Shown here in pieces: positions 35,784 through 44,200 of a DNA stretch of 64,000 nt. The DNA comes from an uncultured Flavobacteriales bacterium (GTDB lineage Bacteria; Bacteroidota; Bacteroidia; Flavobacteriales; Crocinitomicaceae). How positions within the stretch are numbered: the stretch's first letter is position 1; each line of letters opens with the position of its first letter. A program made the translations under genes and the position numbers. The notes below the pieces were generated by a model. The model was not told the origin of the DNA and ran no database searches. It saw only the letters and a list, made by a program, of their open reading frames with translations. Location of the stretch: positions 186,001 to 250,000 of the forward strand of contig CAMLHZ010000001.1 in NCBI GenBank assembly GCA_946480085.1. The letters are read 5' to 3'.

Positions 35784-37526
35784 ATGAAAACAGCTTTACT
35801 CTTCTTCCTCATTTTTATTACTTCCACATCGTTAACCGCTCAAGATGAATCAGATGTAGCACAATATGAACACATCCTATTGTTTGATGCCACATTCGAT
35901 ATTAAAAAGGATTGCAGTATGGAAATCACAGAAAAAATTGTGGTTTACGCGAATGGCTTTTTAATCAAACATGGTATTTATCGGGACATTCCTCTGCTTT
36001 ATGAATATCAAGGCGGAGTCACAGAAGTTGATTTCGAAATCGTTTCTTTGAAGCGCGATGGACAAGCAGAAGATTTAAAAGTTGAAAACCGTGAAAATGG
36101 TAAACGCATTTATTTTGGAAGTGAGGCAATCATTCTTCCAACCGGCTCCTATACTTACGAGTTCAAATATCGTGTAAACCATGTTTTGCGTTTTCTAAAG
36201 AAACAGGATGAAATTTATTGGAACGCCAACGGAACAGGTTGGGATTTTTGGATTGATACGTTAAAAGCTCACGTTAAACTCCCGGCTGGAATCAAATTCA
36301 ATAAATTCAAGGCATATACCGGGCGATACGGAAAAAGCAACAGCAACTATACCTCAAAGCAAATCAGTGACAATGAGCTTCTTTTTGTAAACACAATTCC
36401 ATTTGCCAGTGGCGAGAACCTTACATTCGCTGCTTCATGGGATAAAAACAAATTGACCTATCCAACTGCTGCGGAAGAATTGTTGTATTGGATAAAATCG
36501 CATTTATTGGGCCTTTTCTGCGGATTTGTGCTGCTCTTTATGTTTCTCAGAAGTTTTATCCTTTGGAGAAAATATGGCGTTGACCCAAAACCTGGAACCA
36601 TAATGCCTCAATACGAAGCTCCGGAAGGTTTTTCACCAGCTGAATTAAGAGCCATCATGAAACGCGGCTCGGTAGACGGAACATCATTTACTGCAGAATT
36701 AATATCCATAGCCGTGAAAGGCTGGATGAGCATCAAAAATGATAATGAAGGCAGTAGACGAAAGAAATATACCTTCACGAAACTAGAAGATACGAAAAAA
36801 CCGCTGTCTAAAACCGAACAGCTGGTGTTCAATAAAATAATGTCAAACTCAGGCCAATTCACGTTTACTGAAGGAACTTACTCTACCCGATTGGATAACG
36901 GTTTAGAATTGCTAAAAGTAAAAATGCATGAGTTTCATGGTGAAAGATACAGAAAGTACAATACACTGTTAAGCATGAAACAATACGGTTATTTAGCCGT
37001 TGCAATCATTCTTAGCTTTGGAATTAAATACTTTTTCGGCGGACATGGATTGTTCATTGCCGGACTCGCATTTTTTGGAATCGGTATTTCCGCACTGTTT
37101 GGTTATTTACTAGAACAACCAACGAAAGAAGGACGAAGAATTCTTGATCACATTGCCGGAATGAAAATGTACATTTCCTATGCAGAAAAGGATCAGATCA
37201 ATTTCCATAATCCACCCACAATGGATTTTACACATTTCGAGCAGATGCTTCCTTACGCGATTGCTTTCGATCTGGCAAAAGACTGGGAAAACAAGTTTGA
37301 ATCGGATGTACTTACAACAGGCTACAGTCATGCTGGCTGGTATATGGCAACAGGCGGTGCGCTAATGTTTTCAGCTTCAAGCTTCGACTCACTTTCTTCA
37401 AGCATTTCTTCCGCGTCTGTTCCACCAAGCGCAACATCCAGCGGCGGCAGTAGCGGCGGAGGATTTTCCAGTGGTGGTGGATTCTCCGGCGGCGGAGGAG
37501 GCGGAGGAGGCGGAGGAGGCTGGTGA
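35784..37526 (+). CDS. DUF2207 membrane protein with Gly-rich tail
   Basis: A 580-residue protein with a signal peptide (KTALLFFLIFITSTSLTAQ). An extracytoplasmic DUF2207 beta domain follows (EHILLFDATFDIKKDCSMEITEKI...HGIYRDIP). Then come a transmembrane helix near 235-255, a cytosolic segment with the conserved PAELRAIMKRGSVDGTSF, two more hydrophobic helices near 400-445 and a Ser/Gly-rich end finishing in a poly-Gly run and Trp. Such GGGGG-W tails are common in DUF2207 partners of LemA. It is very probably co-transcribed with lemA. Confidence 0.85.
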   Translation: MKTALLFFLIFITSTSLTAQDESDVAQYEHILLFDATFDIKKDCSMEITEKIVVYANGFLIKHGIYRDIPLLYEYQGGVTEVDFEIVSLKRDGQAEDLKVENRENGKRIYFGSEAIILPTGSYTYEFKYRVNHVLRFLKKQDEIYWNANGTGWDFWIDTLKAHVKLPAGIKFNKFKAYTGRYGKSNSNYTSKQISDNELLFVNTIPFASGENLTFAASWDKNKLTYPTAAEELLYWIKSHLLGLFCGFVLLFMFLRSFILWRKYGVDPKPGTIMPQYEAPEGFSPAELRAIMKRGSVDGTSFTAELISIAVKGWMSIKNDNEGSRRKKYTFTKLEDTKKPLSKTEQLVFNKIMSNSGQFTFTEGTYSTRLDNGLELLKVKMHEFHGERYRKYNTLLSMKQYGYLAVAIILSFGIKYFFGGHGLFIAGLAFFGIGISALFGYLLEQPTKEGRRILDHIAGMKMYISYAEKDQINFHNPPTMDFTHFEQMLPYAIAFDLAKDWENKFESDVLTTGYSHAGWYMATGGALMFSASSFDSLSSSISSASVPPSATSSGGSSGGGFSSGGGFSGGGGGGGGGGGW

Positions 37527-37571
37527 TTTCGTTTTTTCTCAGTTACTCAACTATCTGTAAAAAACGGGTTA

Positions 37572-37967
37572 TCAATCCTCACTATCCTCATCTTCCAACC
37601 ACTCAAAGAAAGAATCCATATGATCTCTGTCTTTACGTGATGGACGACCAGTTCCGTATTCACGGTAAGTACTTTGCGCAGACTGATATGTTTTGAATTT
37701 TTCCAACTCCATTGGGTCAGTAATATCGATAAGGTAATCGGTTACTAGTTTCGCTCCTACTCTTCTATCGAGCAGGTCTTTAATCTTATAGCTGAATTCT
37801 GCATTGTTTTTTACAATGGAAACCGTATCACCAATTTTCACTTCTTTCGAAGGTTTCACATTCTGCTTGTTCAGCTTAATTCTTCCTTTCTGAATTTGTT
37901 CTGTAGCTGTGGTTCTTGTTTTCGCCAAACGCACAAACCAAACATATTTATCAACCCTTAAGCTCAT
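37572..37967 (-). CDS. S4-domain RNA-binding protein (Hsp15-like)
   Basis: A 131-residue protein with an N-terminal S4 domain (LRVDKYVWFVRLAKTRTTATEQIQKGRIKLNKQNVKPSKEV) and a charged C-terminal tail rich in Asp, Glu and Arg. This matches the HslR/Hsp15 family, which binds 50S subunits carrying nascent chains. The acidic end (FFEWLEDEDSED) is longer than in E. coli. Its start overlaps the end of the upstream MmcQ/YjbR-type gene by 17 bases, so the two form one leftward operon. Confidence 0.82.
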   Translation of the reverse strand: MSLRVDKYVWFVRLAKTRTTATEQIQKGRIKLNKQNVKPSKEVKIGDTVSIVKNNAEFSYKIKDLLDRRVGAKLVTDYLIDITDPMELEKFKTYQSAQSTYREYGTGRPSRKDRDHMDSFFEWLEDEDSED

Positions 37968-38301
37968 CTCTCAATTTTTTTGGTAACGATTTCACAACAA
38001 GTTCGTAAGAATTTACGATCATTTCTTGAATTAGTGATTCCTTAAGGTTTCCACGAAGATTCACGGTGTTCCAATGTGTTTTATTCATGTGCCAGCCCGG
38101 AGTAATTTCTTCGTGACGCTCGCGCAAGTCAACCGCCCTTTCCGGATCGCATTTCAAATTTATGGTGTTCGATTCATTGATGTCGATAAGCGCATACATC
38201 TTGTTCTTCACTTTGAAAACCAAGGTCGTTTTATCAAACGGGAAAGTTTCCTCAGTTGCCGGAAGCGTATTGCAAAATGTGAGAATGTCGTTTAAAGTCA
38301 T
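37951..38301 (-). CDS. MmcQ/YjbR family protein
   Basis: A 116-residue protein with the YjbR fold pattern: LPATEETFPFDKTTLVFKVKNKMYALID, then LKCDPERAVDLRERHEEITPGWHMNKTHWNTV. These are the usual conserved blocks, including the W-H-M and H-W segments. The family is annotated as double-wing DNA-binding, but its function is not well known. The downstream S4 gene overlaps by 17 bases. A CCGCAGA-type repeat island lies in its upstream region. Confidence 0.88.
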   Translation of the reverse strand: MTLNDILTFCNTLPATEETFPFDKTTLVFKVKNKMYALIDINESNTINLKCDPERAVDLRERHEEITPGWHMNKTHWNTVNLRGNLKESLIQEMIVNSYELVVKSLPKKLRDELKG

Positions 38302-38319
38302 GGCTACTAAGTTAAAAAA

Positions 38320-38430
38320 TCTCCCGCAGACGGGCGCTGAAGGACGCAGAAGTATTAAATATAACCCTCAATAAATTCACAATTAATCATCAAAACATCT
38401 GCGTTCCTCTGTGTTCCTCCGCGGGAAACA
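38320..38430. repeat. Word-repeat island, CCGCAGA family
   Basis: Left arm TCTCCCGCAGACGGGCGCTG and GGACGCAGAAG; right arm CATCTGCGTTCCTCTGTG and TTCCTCCGCGGGAAA. The ends CCCGC/GCGGG pair and the inner words pair imperfectly. It lies between divergent genes and reaches almost to the ispG promoter. Confidence 0.6.
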
Positions 38431-38451
38431 AGAAACAGGAATATAATTCCG

Positions 38452-38459
38452 TAATTTTG
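38452..38459 (+). promoter_or_regulatory. -7 promoter box for ispG
   Basis: TAATTTTG, exact TAnnTTTG match, 16 bases before the ispG ATG. Confidence 0.55.
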
Positions 38460-38475
38460 TTGTAAACAATCTTTT

Positions 38476-40392
38476 ATGTCGACTGAAAAACTTCCGTTTT
38501 GCCCAGATTTATTCAACAGAAAACGTTTCGAAACACGTGAAGTGAAAGTCGGAATCACATCTATTGGCGGACAAAATCCCATTCGTATTCAGTCGATGAC
38601 GACAACTGACACCATGGATACTGAAGGTTCCGTGGAACAATCCATCCGAATGATCGACGTAGGTTGCGAGTTGGTTCGATTGACGGCCCCAAGCAAAAAA
38701 GAAGCAGAAAATCTTGGAGTAATCAAGGCAGAATTAGTAAAACGAGGATACAATACACCACTTGTTGCCGACATCCACTTTACACCTAACGCTGCTGAAG
38801 TTGCTGCAAAGCTGATTGAAAAAGTTCGTGTGAATCCAGGAAACTACGCTGATAAGAAGAAATTTGAAGAAATCGATTATACAGATGATGCGTATGCTGC
38901 CGAGTTGATTCGCATAGAAGAGAAGTTTACACCGCTGGTGTTGCTTTGCAAAGAACATGGAACGGCAATGCGCATTGGAACCAATCACGGATCGCTTTCA
39001 GATCGCATTTTAAGTCGTTTTGGAGATACTCCGGAGGGGATGGTGGAATCTGCTATGGAATTCATTCATATCTGTCGTAAAAACGATTACCATGAGCTTG
39101 TAATTTCCATGAAAGCCAGTAATACGCTTGTGATGGTTCAGGCCTATCGTTTGTTGGTTGCAACCATGCGTGAACAAGGAATGAACTATCCTTTGCATTT
39201 GGGTGTAACCGAAGCTGGTGATGGTGAAGACGGAAGAATCAAATCTGCGGTTGGAATTGGTGCACTTTTGGAAGATGGAATTGGGGATACTATTCGCGTT
39301 TCACTGACAGAAGATCCCGAGGCTGAAATTCCGGTTGCCCAAAAACTAGCAGCGAAATTTGACTTCGACTCCACTCAGTCACCTATCGCTTTCAACAACA
39401 AAAATCTGAAGCAAATCGACTATTACCATTACAACCGAAGAAAAACAAAACAGGTTGGAAATATTGGAGACCACAAAACACCGGTTGTTATTGGAAATCT
39501 GGCGAACAAGGAATCAATTACTCCAGCCAACCTTTTTGCTTTCGGATATTTATATTCTATTGAATTAGACAAATGGAACCTCACCGATCAAGCTGCAGAT
39601 TTCATTTATATCGGAAATCATTCTATAGATTTTGAACTACCCGGAACCTTGCAGATTATTCAGGATTTGAATACCTGGAAAAAAGAAAAAAAGAACCAAC
39701 ACATCCCTCTTTGCCTCCTTGAAGAATACACTTCAGATTTACCAACAGGAACAATTATCAGATTAAATGCAGACGAAGAAATCAACTATAAACTTCTTCC
39801 AAAAGAAAATGTAGTATTTCTCATCGAGAGTTCAGAAAAGCAGAAGACTCAACTAATTCGCAAAATTCAATATAATTTTATAGAAAACACAATTGAATTA
39901 CCTGTGATTCTACATTTTTCTTATGCTTCAAGCGAATTGGAAACTGTACAACTTTATTCCGGCTCAGATGCAGGTATTCATTTCATCGATGGATTCGGAG
40001 ATGGAATTTGGATTGATGCACCAATTCCCAATAGAGAGCTGAACTCAATCGCATTCGGAATACTTCAGGCAACAAGAACCAGAATATCCAAAACGGAATA
40101 CATTTCATGTCCGTCGTGTGGAAGAACATTATTTGACCTTCAGGAAACCACTGCGAAGATTCGCGAAAAGACACAACACCTGAAAGGAATCAAAATAGGA
40201 ATCATGGGCTGCATTGTAAATGGTCCAGGCGAAATGGCCGATGCAGATTACGGTTATGTAGGAAGCGGTCCGGGAAAAATTCACTTGTACAAAGAGAAGA
40301 CCATCATCAAGAAAAATGTTTCAGAAGAATTAGCCGTTGAATCGTTGATCGAGCTGATCAAAGAAAATGGAGATTGGGTCGAGCCAGTTTAA
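38476..40392 (+). CDS. ispG: 4-hydroxy-3-methylbut-2-enyl diphosphate synthase, long type
   Basis: A 638-residue IspG (GcpE), the iron-sulphur enzyme converting MEcPP to HMBPP in the non-mevalonate isoprenoid pathway. The TIM-barrel part begins with VKVGITSIGGQNPIRIQSMTT and includes VADIHFTPNAA, KVRVNPGNYADKK and LHLGVTEAG. An inserted domain (about 290-520) separates it from the 4Fe-4S domain, where CPSC (Cys545, Cys548) and GCIVNGPGE (Cys579) provide the cluster ligands. The long form with the insertion is typical of Bacteroidota and plants, in contrast to the ~370-residue E. coli form. A terminator-like hairpin follows immediately. Confidence 0.93.
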   Translation: MSTEKLPFCPDLFNRKRFETREVKVGITSIGGQNPIRIQSMTTTDTMDTEGSVEQSIRMIDVGCELVRLTAPSKKEAENLGVIKAELVKRGYNTPLVADIHFTPNAAEVAAKLIEKVRVNPGNYADKKKFEEIDYTDDAYAAELIRIEEKFTPLVLLCKEHGTAMRIGTNHGSLSDRILSRFGDTPEGMVESAMEFIHICRKNDYHELVISMKASNTLVMVQAYRLLVATMREQGMNYPLHLGVTEAGDGEDGRIKSAVGIGALLEDGIGDTIRVSLTEDPEAEIPVAQKLAAKFDFDSTQSPIAFNNKNLKQIDYYHYNRRKTKQVGNIGDHKTPVVIGNLANKESITPANLFAFGYLYSIELDKWNLTDQAADFIYIGNHSIDFELPGTLQIIQDLNTWKKEKKNQHIPLCLLEEYTSDLPTGTIIRLNADEEINYKLLPKENVVFLIESSEKQKTQLIRKIQYNFIENTIELPVILHFSYASSELETVQLYSGSDAGIHFIDGFGDGIWIDAPIPNRELNSIAFGILQATRTRISKTEYISCPSCGRTLFDLQETTAKIREKTQHLKGIKIGIMGCIVNGPGEMADADYGYVGSGPGKIHLYKEKTIIKKNVSEELAVESLIELIKENGDWVEPV

Positions 40393-40426
40393 AAATGGTC
40401 GCTGAGGCTCTCGAAGCGCCATTTTT
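40391..40426 (+). terminator. Terminator after ispG, REP-like apex
   Basis: AAAATGG-t-CGCT pairs with AGCG-CCATTTT, followed by T5, starting at the stop codon. The apex GCTGAGGCTCTCGAAGC is the reverse complement of the apex of the hairpin at 30872-30906. Confidence 0.7.
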
Positions 40427-40532
40427 ACAAAAACGTTCAAAATTTCACGTGATTTCATGCCGTTTCAGCGCACAAGCAAGGTGTTTGCCTTTCAGAACAC
40501 GAAAAACACGCTTAAAACCACTAAAAACGGGC

Positions 40533-41408
40533 TCATTTTCTAAAAACGTAGATTTGCGAACTATAAGTTCCGTTCTTTGCCTTGATATTCGACAACAATC
40601 CAATACGGAAGGCATTCAAGATTGATCCGCCTTTATATTTCTCACTTAACATAGAGACATAGTAAGAATCGAATTTCATTGGAAGCATTTTTTCAAACTT
40701 CAACCCTTTACTTTCAACTAATTTCGTAATTGTTTTTGGTTCGAAATGATACAGATGGCGAGGAACATCATATGCTGCCCAAAACTCTTTATAATGATTT
40801 GCATCATAAGAAGTATAGTTAGGGACAGCTACAACAAAAACACCACCATCTTTCAAGGTTGCCAAAATTGATTCCAGCTCAGAATTCAAATCGTACACAT
40901 GTTCTAGAACGTGCCACATAGTGATAGCATCAAAACGCGATGCATCCAATTTAGACAAACTCTCAAGCGGAAGTAACTCTACATCATTTAACTCTTTCGC
41001 CACCTTTCTAGCATCAGGATCTGGTTCTAAACCAAGCACGGTGAATCCTTCATCTTTTGCTCTCTTCAGGAAGTGTCCGGTCCCAGCACCGATATCCAAC
41101 AAATGAGTTCCTGAAGTTAAGCTGCTAATCAATTTTACTTTCTTGCCAAGGGTGTAATTACGCACAACATTGTAGGCGCGATTAACAATTCCCTTTTTAG
41201 TTGAACTATGAGAAACATAGTCTTCTGATTTATAATAATCACCAATCTTTTCAAACAAAGGACGATTTTGTGTATAAACCAAAGAGCAGGATTCACATTG
41301 AACCAATTCAAAGTTTTCTCCTGTCAAAAAATGGTCCTTAACCTTAGTATGGAGTTTACTTTCTGTATGTCCACAACTTGGACATGATATGTTTTCCAAA
41401 TGTTCCAC
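40533..41408 (-). CDS. SAM-dependent methyltransferase with N-terminal zinc ribbon
   Basis: A 291-residue class I methyltransferase. The N-terminus has two CxxC pairs (CPSC and CESC, about 27 residues apart) forming a probable zinc ribbon. The Rossmann core has motif I LLDIGAGTGHFLKRA, motif II LGLEPDPDA and DAITMWHVLEHVYD. Relatives modify sugars or lipids in envelope pathways, but the substrate is unknown. The start is GTG at 41406-41408, lying inside a parS-like 16-mer. Only eight bases separate it from mnmG, so it is the last gene of the leftward five-gene operon. Confidence 0.82.
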   Translation of the reverse strand: MEHLENISCPSCGHTESKLHTKVKDHFLTGENFELVQCESCSLVYTQNRPLFEKIGDYYKSEDYVSHSSTKKGIVNRAYNVVRNYTLGKKVKLISSLTSGTHLLDIGAGTGHFLKRAKDEGFTVLGLEPDPDARKVAKELNDVELLPLESLSKLDASRFDAITMWHVLEHVYDLNSELESILATLKDGGVFVVAVPNYTSYDANHYKEFWAAYDVPRHLYHFEPKTITKLVESKGLKFEKMLPMKFDSYYVSMLSEKYKGGSILNAFRIGLLSNIKAKNGTYSSQIYVFRK

Positions 41409-41416
41409 GTGAAACT
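41401..41416. promoter_or_regulatory. parS: parS-like site (15/16), between mnmG and methyltransferase gene
   Basis: TGTTCCACGTGAAACT differs at the last base from the ParB/Spo0J target TGTTnCACGTGAAACA. It covers the GTG start of the methyltransferase gene. Confidence 0.65.
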
Positions 41417-43288
41417 TTATCTTCCTAAATGAATTAATAAAACCGAAATATCTGCTGGTGAAACACCACTAACCCGAGATGCTTGACCAATAGTAACTGG
41501 TCGAATAGCGCCTAATTTCTCCTTAGCCTCTATACTCAAACTCTTCATCTGAGAATAATCCAAACTATCTGGTATTTTCACTGATTCCAATCTAGACAGC
41601 TTTAAGGCTACTTCCTCCTCGCGAGCAATATAGCCTTCATATTTCAAAAGAATCTCGGCCTGTTCAACGGCATCACCATGCTCGGCATTCAACTCAACAG
41701 CCAAAGCTCTTACATCTTCACTCATCTCCAAAACATGATCCATAGTCACATGCGGACGGGTAATGATCGATGCAAGTCTGATCTGTTGCGATAGGGGAGC
41801 ACTTCCAATATTTTCAAGAATAGGGTTGGCAACCTCCGGAGAAACACCTTCCTTTCTTAACGTTGATATTAACTTTTCTGCAGCCCGAACCTTAGTATTC
41901 ACCCTTTCCAACGCAAGACTATCCTGGAGACCAAGTTCATAAGCAAGAGGTGTCAAACGTACATCTGCATTATCCTGACGAAGTAAGATTCTATATTCCG
42001 CTCGAGATGTAAACATTCTATAAGGCTCTTGCGTTCCCTTCGTAATCAAATCATCAATCAAAACACCAATGTACGCATCCGAACGACCCAAAATAAACGG
42101 ATCCTTTTCCTGAACCTTAAGTGCAGCATTAATTCCTGCCATTAAACCTTGGCAAGCAGCTTCCTCATAACCAGTTGTACCATTAATCTGTCCTGCGAAG
42201 TAAAGATTATCAACCAACTTTGTTTCCAAAGTGTGTTTTAGCTGAGTAGGGGGGAAGTAGTCATATTCAATTGCATAACCAGGGCGAAACATCTTTGCAT
42301 TCTCAAATCCAGCTATTGATCTTAATGCTTTCTGTTGAACATCCTCAGGCAAACTCGTAGAAAACCCATTTACATAGATTTCAACAGTCTTCCAGCCTTC
42401 AGGTTCTACAAAGATCTGATGACGATCACGATCAGCAAAACGATTGATTTTATCTTCTATACTAGGACAATACCTAGGTCCAGAACTTTTGATCGCTCCA
42501 TTAAACATTGGAGAGCGATCAAAACCTTCACGAAGCAAGTCGTGTGTTAGCGTAGAAGTATATGTTACATGACATGGTCGCTGAACATCCAAAGCCTTCG
42601 TATCCGTGTAACTAAACTTGCTTGGATTTTCGTCTCCTTCCTGAATCTCCATTTTAGAGTAGTCCAAAGATCGTCCGTCGATTCGTGGGGGAGTTCCAGT
42701 TTTCATGCGTCCGGCTTCAAAACCAAACTTCAGCAAATCCTCAGTAACACCTGTCGCTGCCTTCTCACCAACACGCCCACCACCAAACTGTTTTTCACCA
42801 AGGTGAATCAAACCGTTTAGGAAGGTTCCATTCGTCAACACCACAGATTTCCCATAAACCGGTAAACCTATTCCAGTATTGATTCCTTTTACCACACCAT
42901 TTTCAACGATCAAACCATTACACATGTCCTGCCAAAAGTCCACATTCGGGTTTCGCTCAAGTAGCAAACGCCACTCCTCAGCGAATTTCATTCTATCGTT
43001 CTGCGTTCTTGGCGACCACATAGCAGGTCCTTTTGAACGATTCAACATTCGAAACTGTATAGCCGACAAATCAGAAACAATTCCTGACCCACCACCCAAA
43101 GCATCAATTTCACGCACAATTTGACCTTTTGCAACCCCACCCATAGCAGGATTACAACTCATTTGCGCAATTGTATTCATATTCATTGTGACCAACAACA
43201 CAGAAGCACCCAGCTTTCCGGCAGCATTCGCAGCTTCACAACCGGCGTGCCCAGCACCCACAACAATCACATCGTATTCCTTCAACAT
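41417..43288 (-). CDS. mnmG: tRNA U34 carboxymethylaminomethyl modification enzyme MnmG
   Basis: A 623-residue FAD protein (GidA) that works with MnmE to install cmnm5 at wobble uridine 34 of tRNAs. The N-terminus [22 protein letters not shown] is the FAD-binding site. [44 protein letters not shown] and [19 protein letters not shown] are diagnostic, and the C-terminal helical MnmE-binding domain is intact. The ATG is at 43286-43288. Perfect parS 16-mers lie just upstream, and a near-perfect one sits at the 3' end. gidA is often found near the origin in bacteria. Confidence 0.96.
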   Translation of the reverse strand: MLKEYDVIVVGAGHAGCEAANAAGKLGASVLLVTMNMNTIAQMSCNPAMGGVAKGQIVREIDALGGGSGIVSDLSAIQFRMLNRSKGPAMWSPRTQNDRMKFAEEWRLLLERNPNVDFWQDMCNGLIVENGVVKGINTGIGLPVYGKSVVLTNGTFLNGLIHLGEKQFGGGRVGEKAATGVTEDLLKFGFEAGRMKTGTPPRIDGRSLDYSKMEIQEGDENPSKFSYTDTKALDVQRPCHVTYTSTLTHDLLREGFDRSPMFNGAIKSSGPRYCPSIEDKINRFADRDRHQIFVEPEGWKTVEIYVNGFSTSLPEDVQQKALRSIAGFENAKMFRPGYAIEYDYFPPTQLKHTLETKLVDNLYFAGQINGTTGYEEAACQGLMAGINAALKVQEKDPFILGRSDAYIGVLIDDLITKGTQEPYRMFTSRAEYRILLRQDNADVRLTPLAYELGLQDSLALERVNTKVRAAEKLISTLRKEGVSPEVANPILENIGSAPLSQQIRLASIITRPHVTMDHVLEMSEDVRALAVELNAEHGDAVEQAEILLKYEGYIAREEEVALKLSRLESVKIPDSLDYSQMKSLSIEAKEKLGAIRPVTIGQASRVSGVSPADISVLLIHLGR

Positions 43289-43299
43289 ACTTTTTTCAA

Positions 43300-43315
43300 T
43301 GTTTCACGTGAAACA
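43300..43315. promoter_or_regulatory. parS: parS site, perfect palindrome
   Basis: TGTTTCACGTGAAACA, an exact copy of the bacterial chromosomal ParB binding site, in the 40-base gap between ybeY and mnmG. Confidence 0.85.
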
Positions 43316-43328
43316 AAATTACTTCAGA

Positions 43329-43772
43329 TTAACGCGACTTCAAATGTTCCACGTGAAACATTCTCTTCTCCAAAGCAGAATTTTCAGCGGTCCGCATCGC
43401 CAACTCGTCTTCCGGTGACTTATCCTTAAGTCCACACAGGTGTAGAATTCCATGAACACAAACACGATGAACCTCGTCTTGAAAGCTCACACCCTCAGTT
43501 TCCGCATTCTCACGAACACGATCGAGACTTATAAATAAATCACCCGAAACAATTCTATCCTCCGTGTAATCGAAGGTGATAATGTCCGTGTAATAATCGT
43601 GTTCCAAATGCTCACGATTCATCTTTAACAAATACTCATCATCACAAAAAATCACAGTCACATCACCAACCTGCTTCTTATAACCAGAAACAACATCTGT
43701 GTACCATGAAAACAAAAATTCCGGATTCACATCCGGAATTTCATTTATCTCTATGTATTCAATATCTACCAT
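43329..43772 (-). CDS. ybeY: Endoribonuclease YbeY (16S rRNA maturation)
   Basis: A 147-residue metalloprotein for late rRNA processing and ribosome quality control. The zinc-binding block is VCVHGILHLCGLKDKSPEDE: the first two His are present, but the third ligand position (His in HGxLHLxGYDH) is Asp, as I recall for several Bacteroidota. The last residues MFHVEHLKSR are encoded across a perfect parS site, which constrains the tail. It overlaps the upstream ATPase gene by 7 bases and precedes mnmG by 40 bases. Confidence 0.9.
   Translation of the reverse strand: MVDIEYIEINEIPDVNPEFLFSWYTDVVSGYKKQVGDVTVIFCDDEYLLKMNREHLEHDYYTDIITFDYTEDRIVSGDLFISLDRVRENAETEGVSFQDEVHRVCVHGILHLCGLKDKSPEDELAMRTAENSALEKRMFHVEHLKSR
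43345..43360. promoter_or_regulatory. parS: parS site within the 3' end of ybeY
   Basis: TGTTCCACGTGAAACA, an exact consensus match, 30 bases from the neighbouring parS. It is translated in ybeY as FHVEH. Confidence 0.85.
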
Positions 43773-44188
43773 GATTTACTAAATAGAATAGCAACTTCAT
43801 TTCCTTTATCATTGTACAGCACTTCGTCAGCTAAATTACGCATCAAAAAAATGCCACGTCCATTCTCCTTTTCAATGTTCTCCGGTGCAGTCGGATCAGG
43901 CAGATTCACATGATCAAAACCGTCACCTTTATCTTTTACTTCGAACATAAATGCATTCGACTCATCAAACACACCAACATCAACGAGTAGGGAAGAAGAC
44001 TCTCTGTTTCCATGAAGGATTGCATTATTTACTGCTTCAGTAACCGCAATCAACACATTTCCATAAACATCTTCGTGCACACCAAGCTTCTTACACACAT
44101 CGTCAATCAATGTTTCAACCAACGGAATACTCGAAACCTCAGATGGAACACTTAACGAATCAACCAACGAAAAACCCTCTTTATTCAT
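43766..44188 (-). CDS. RsbW-like ATP-binding protein (anti-sigma/HATPase)
   Basis: A 140-residue GHKL ATPase domain without other domains, as in RsbW/SpoIIAB serine kinases. It has the N box EAVNNAILHGN, G1 DKGDGFD and G2 GRGIFLM. In this operon context in Bacteroidota it is a conserved neighbour of ybeY and the DUF4175 gene, with no clear partner switch next to it. Whether it phosphorylates an anti-anti-sigma factor here is unknown. Its 3' end overlaps ybeY by 7 bases, and it follows the DUF4175 gene after 12 bases. Confidence 0.85.
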   Translation of the reverse strand: MNKEGFSLVDSLSVPSEVSSIPLVETLIDDVCKKLGVHEDVYGNVLIAVTEAVNNAILHGNRESSSLLVDVGVFDESNAFMFEVKDKGDGFDHVNLPDPTAPENIEKENGRGIFLMRNLADEVLYNDKGNEVAILFSKSW

Positions 44189-44200
44189 TCACCTTTGTAT

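Noticed and set aside
40441..40456. Fourth parS site at TTTCACGTGA
   Set aside because: Only the central part matches; about 10 of 16 positions agree with the consensus and palindrome symmetry is lost outside CACGTG.
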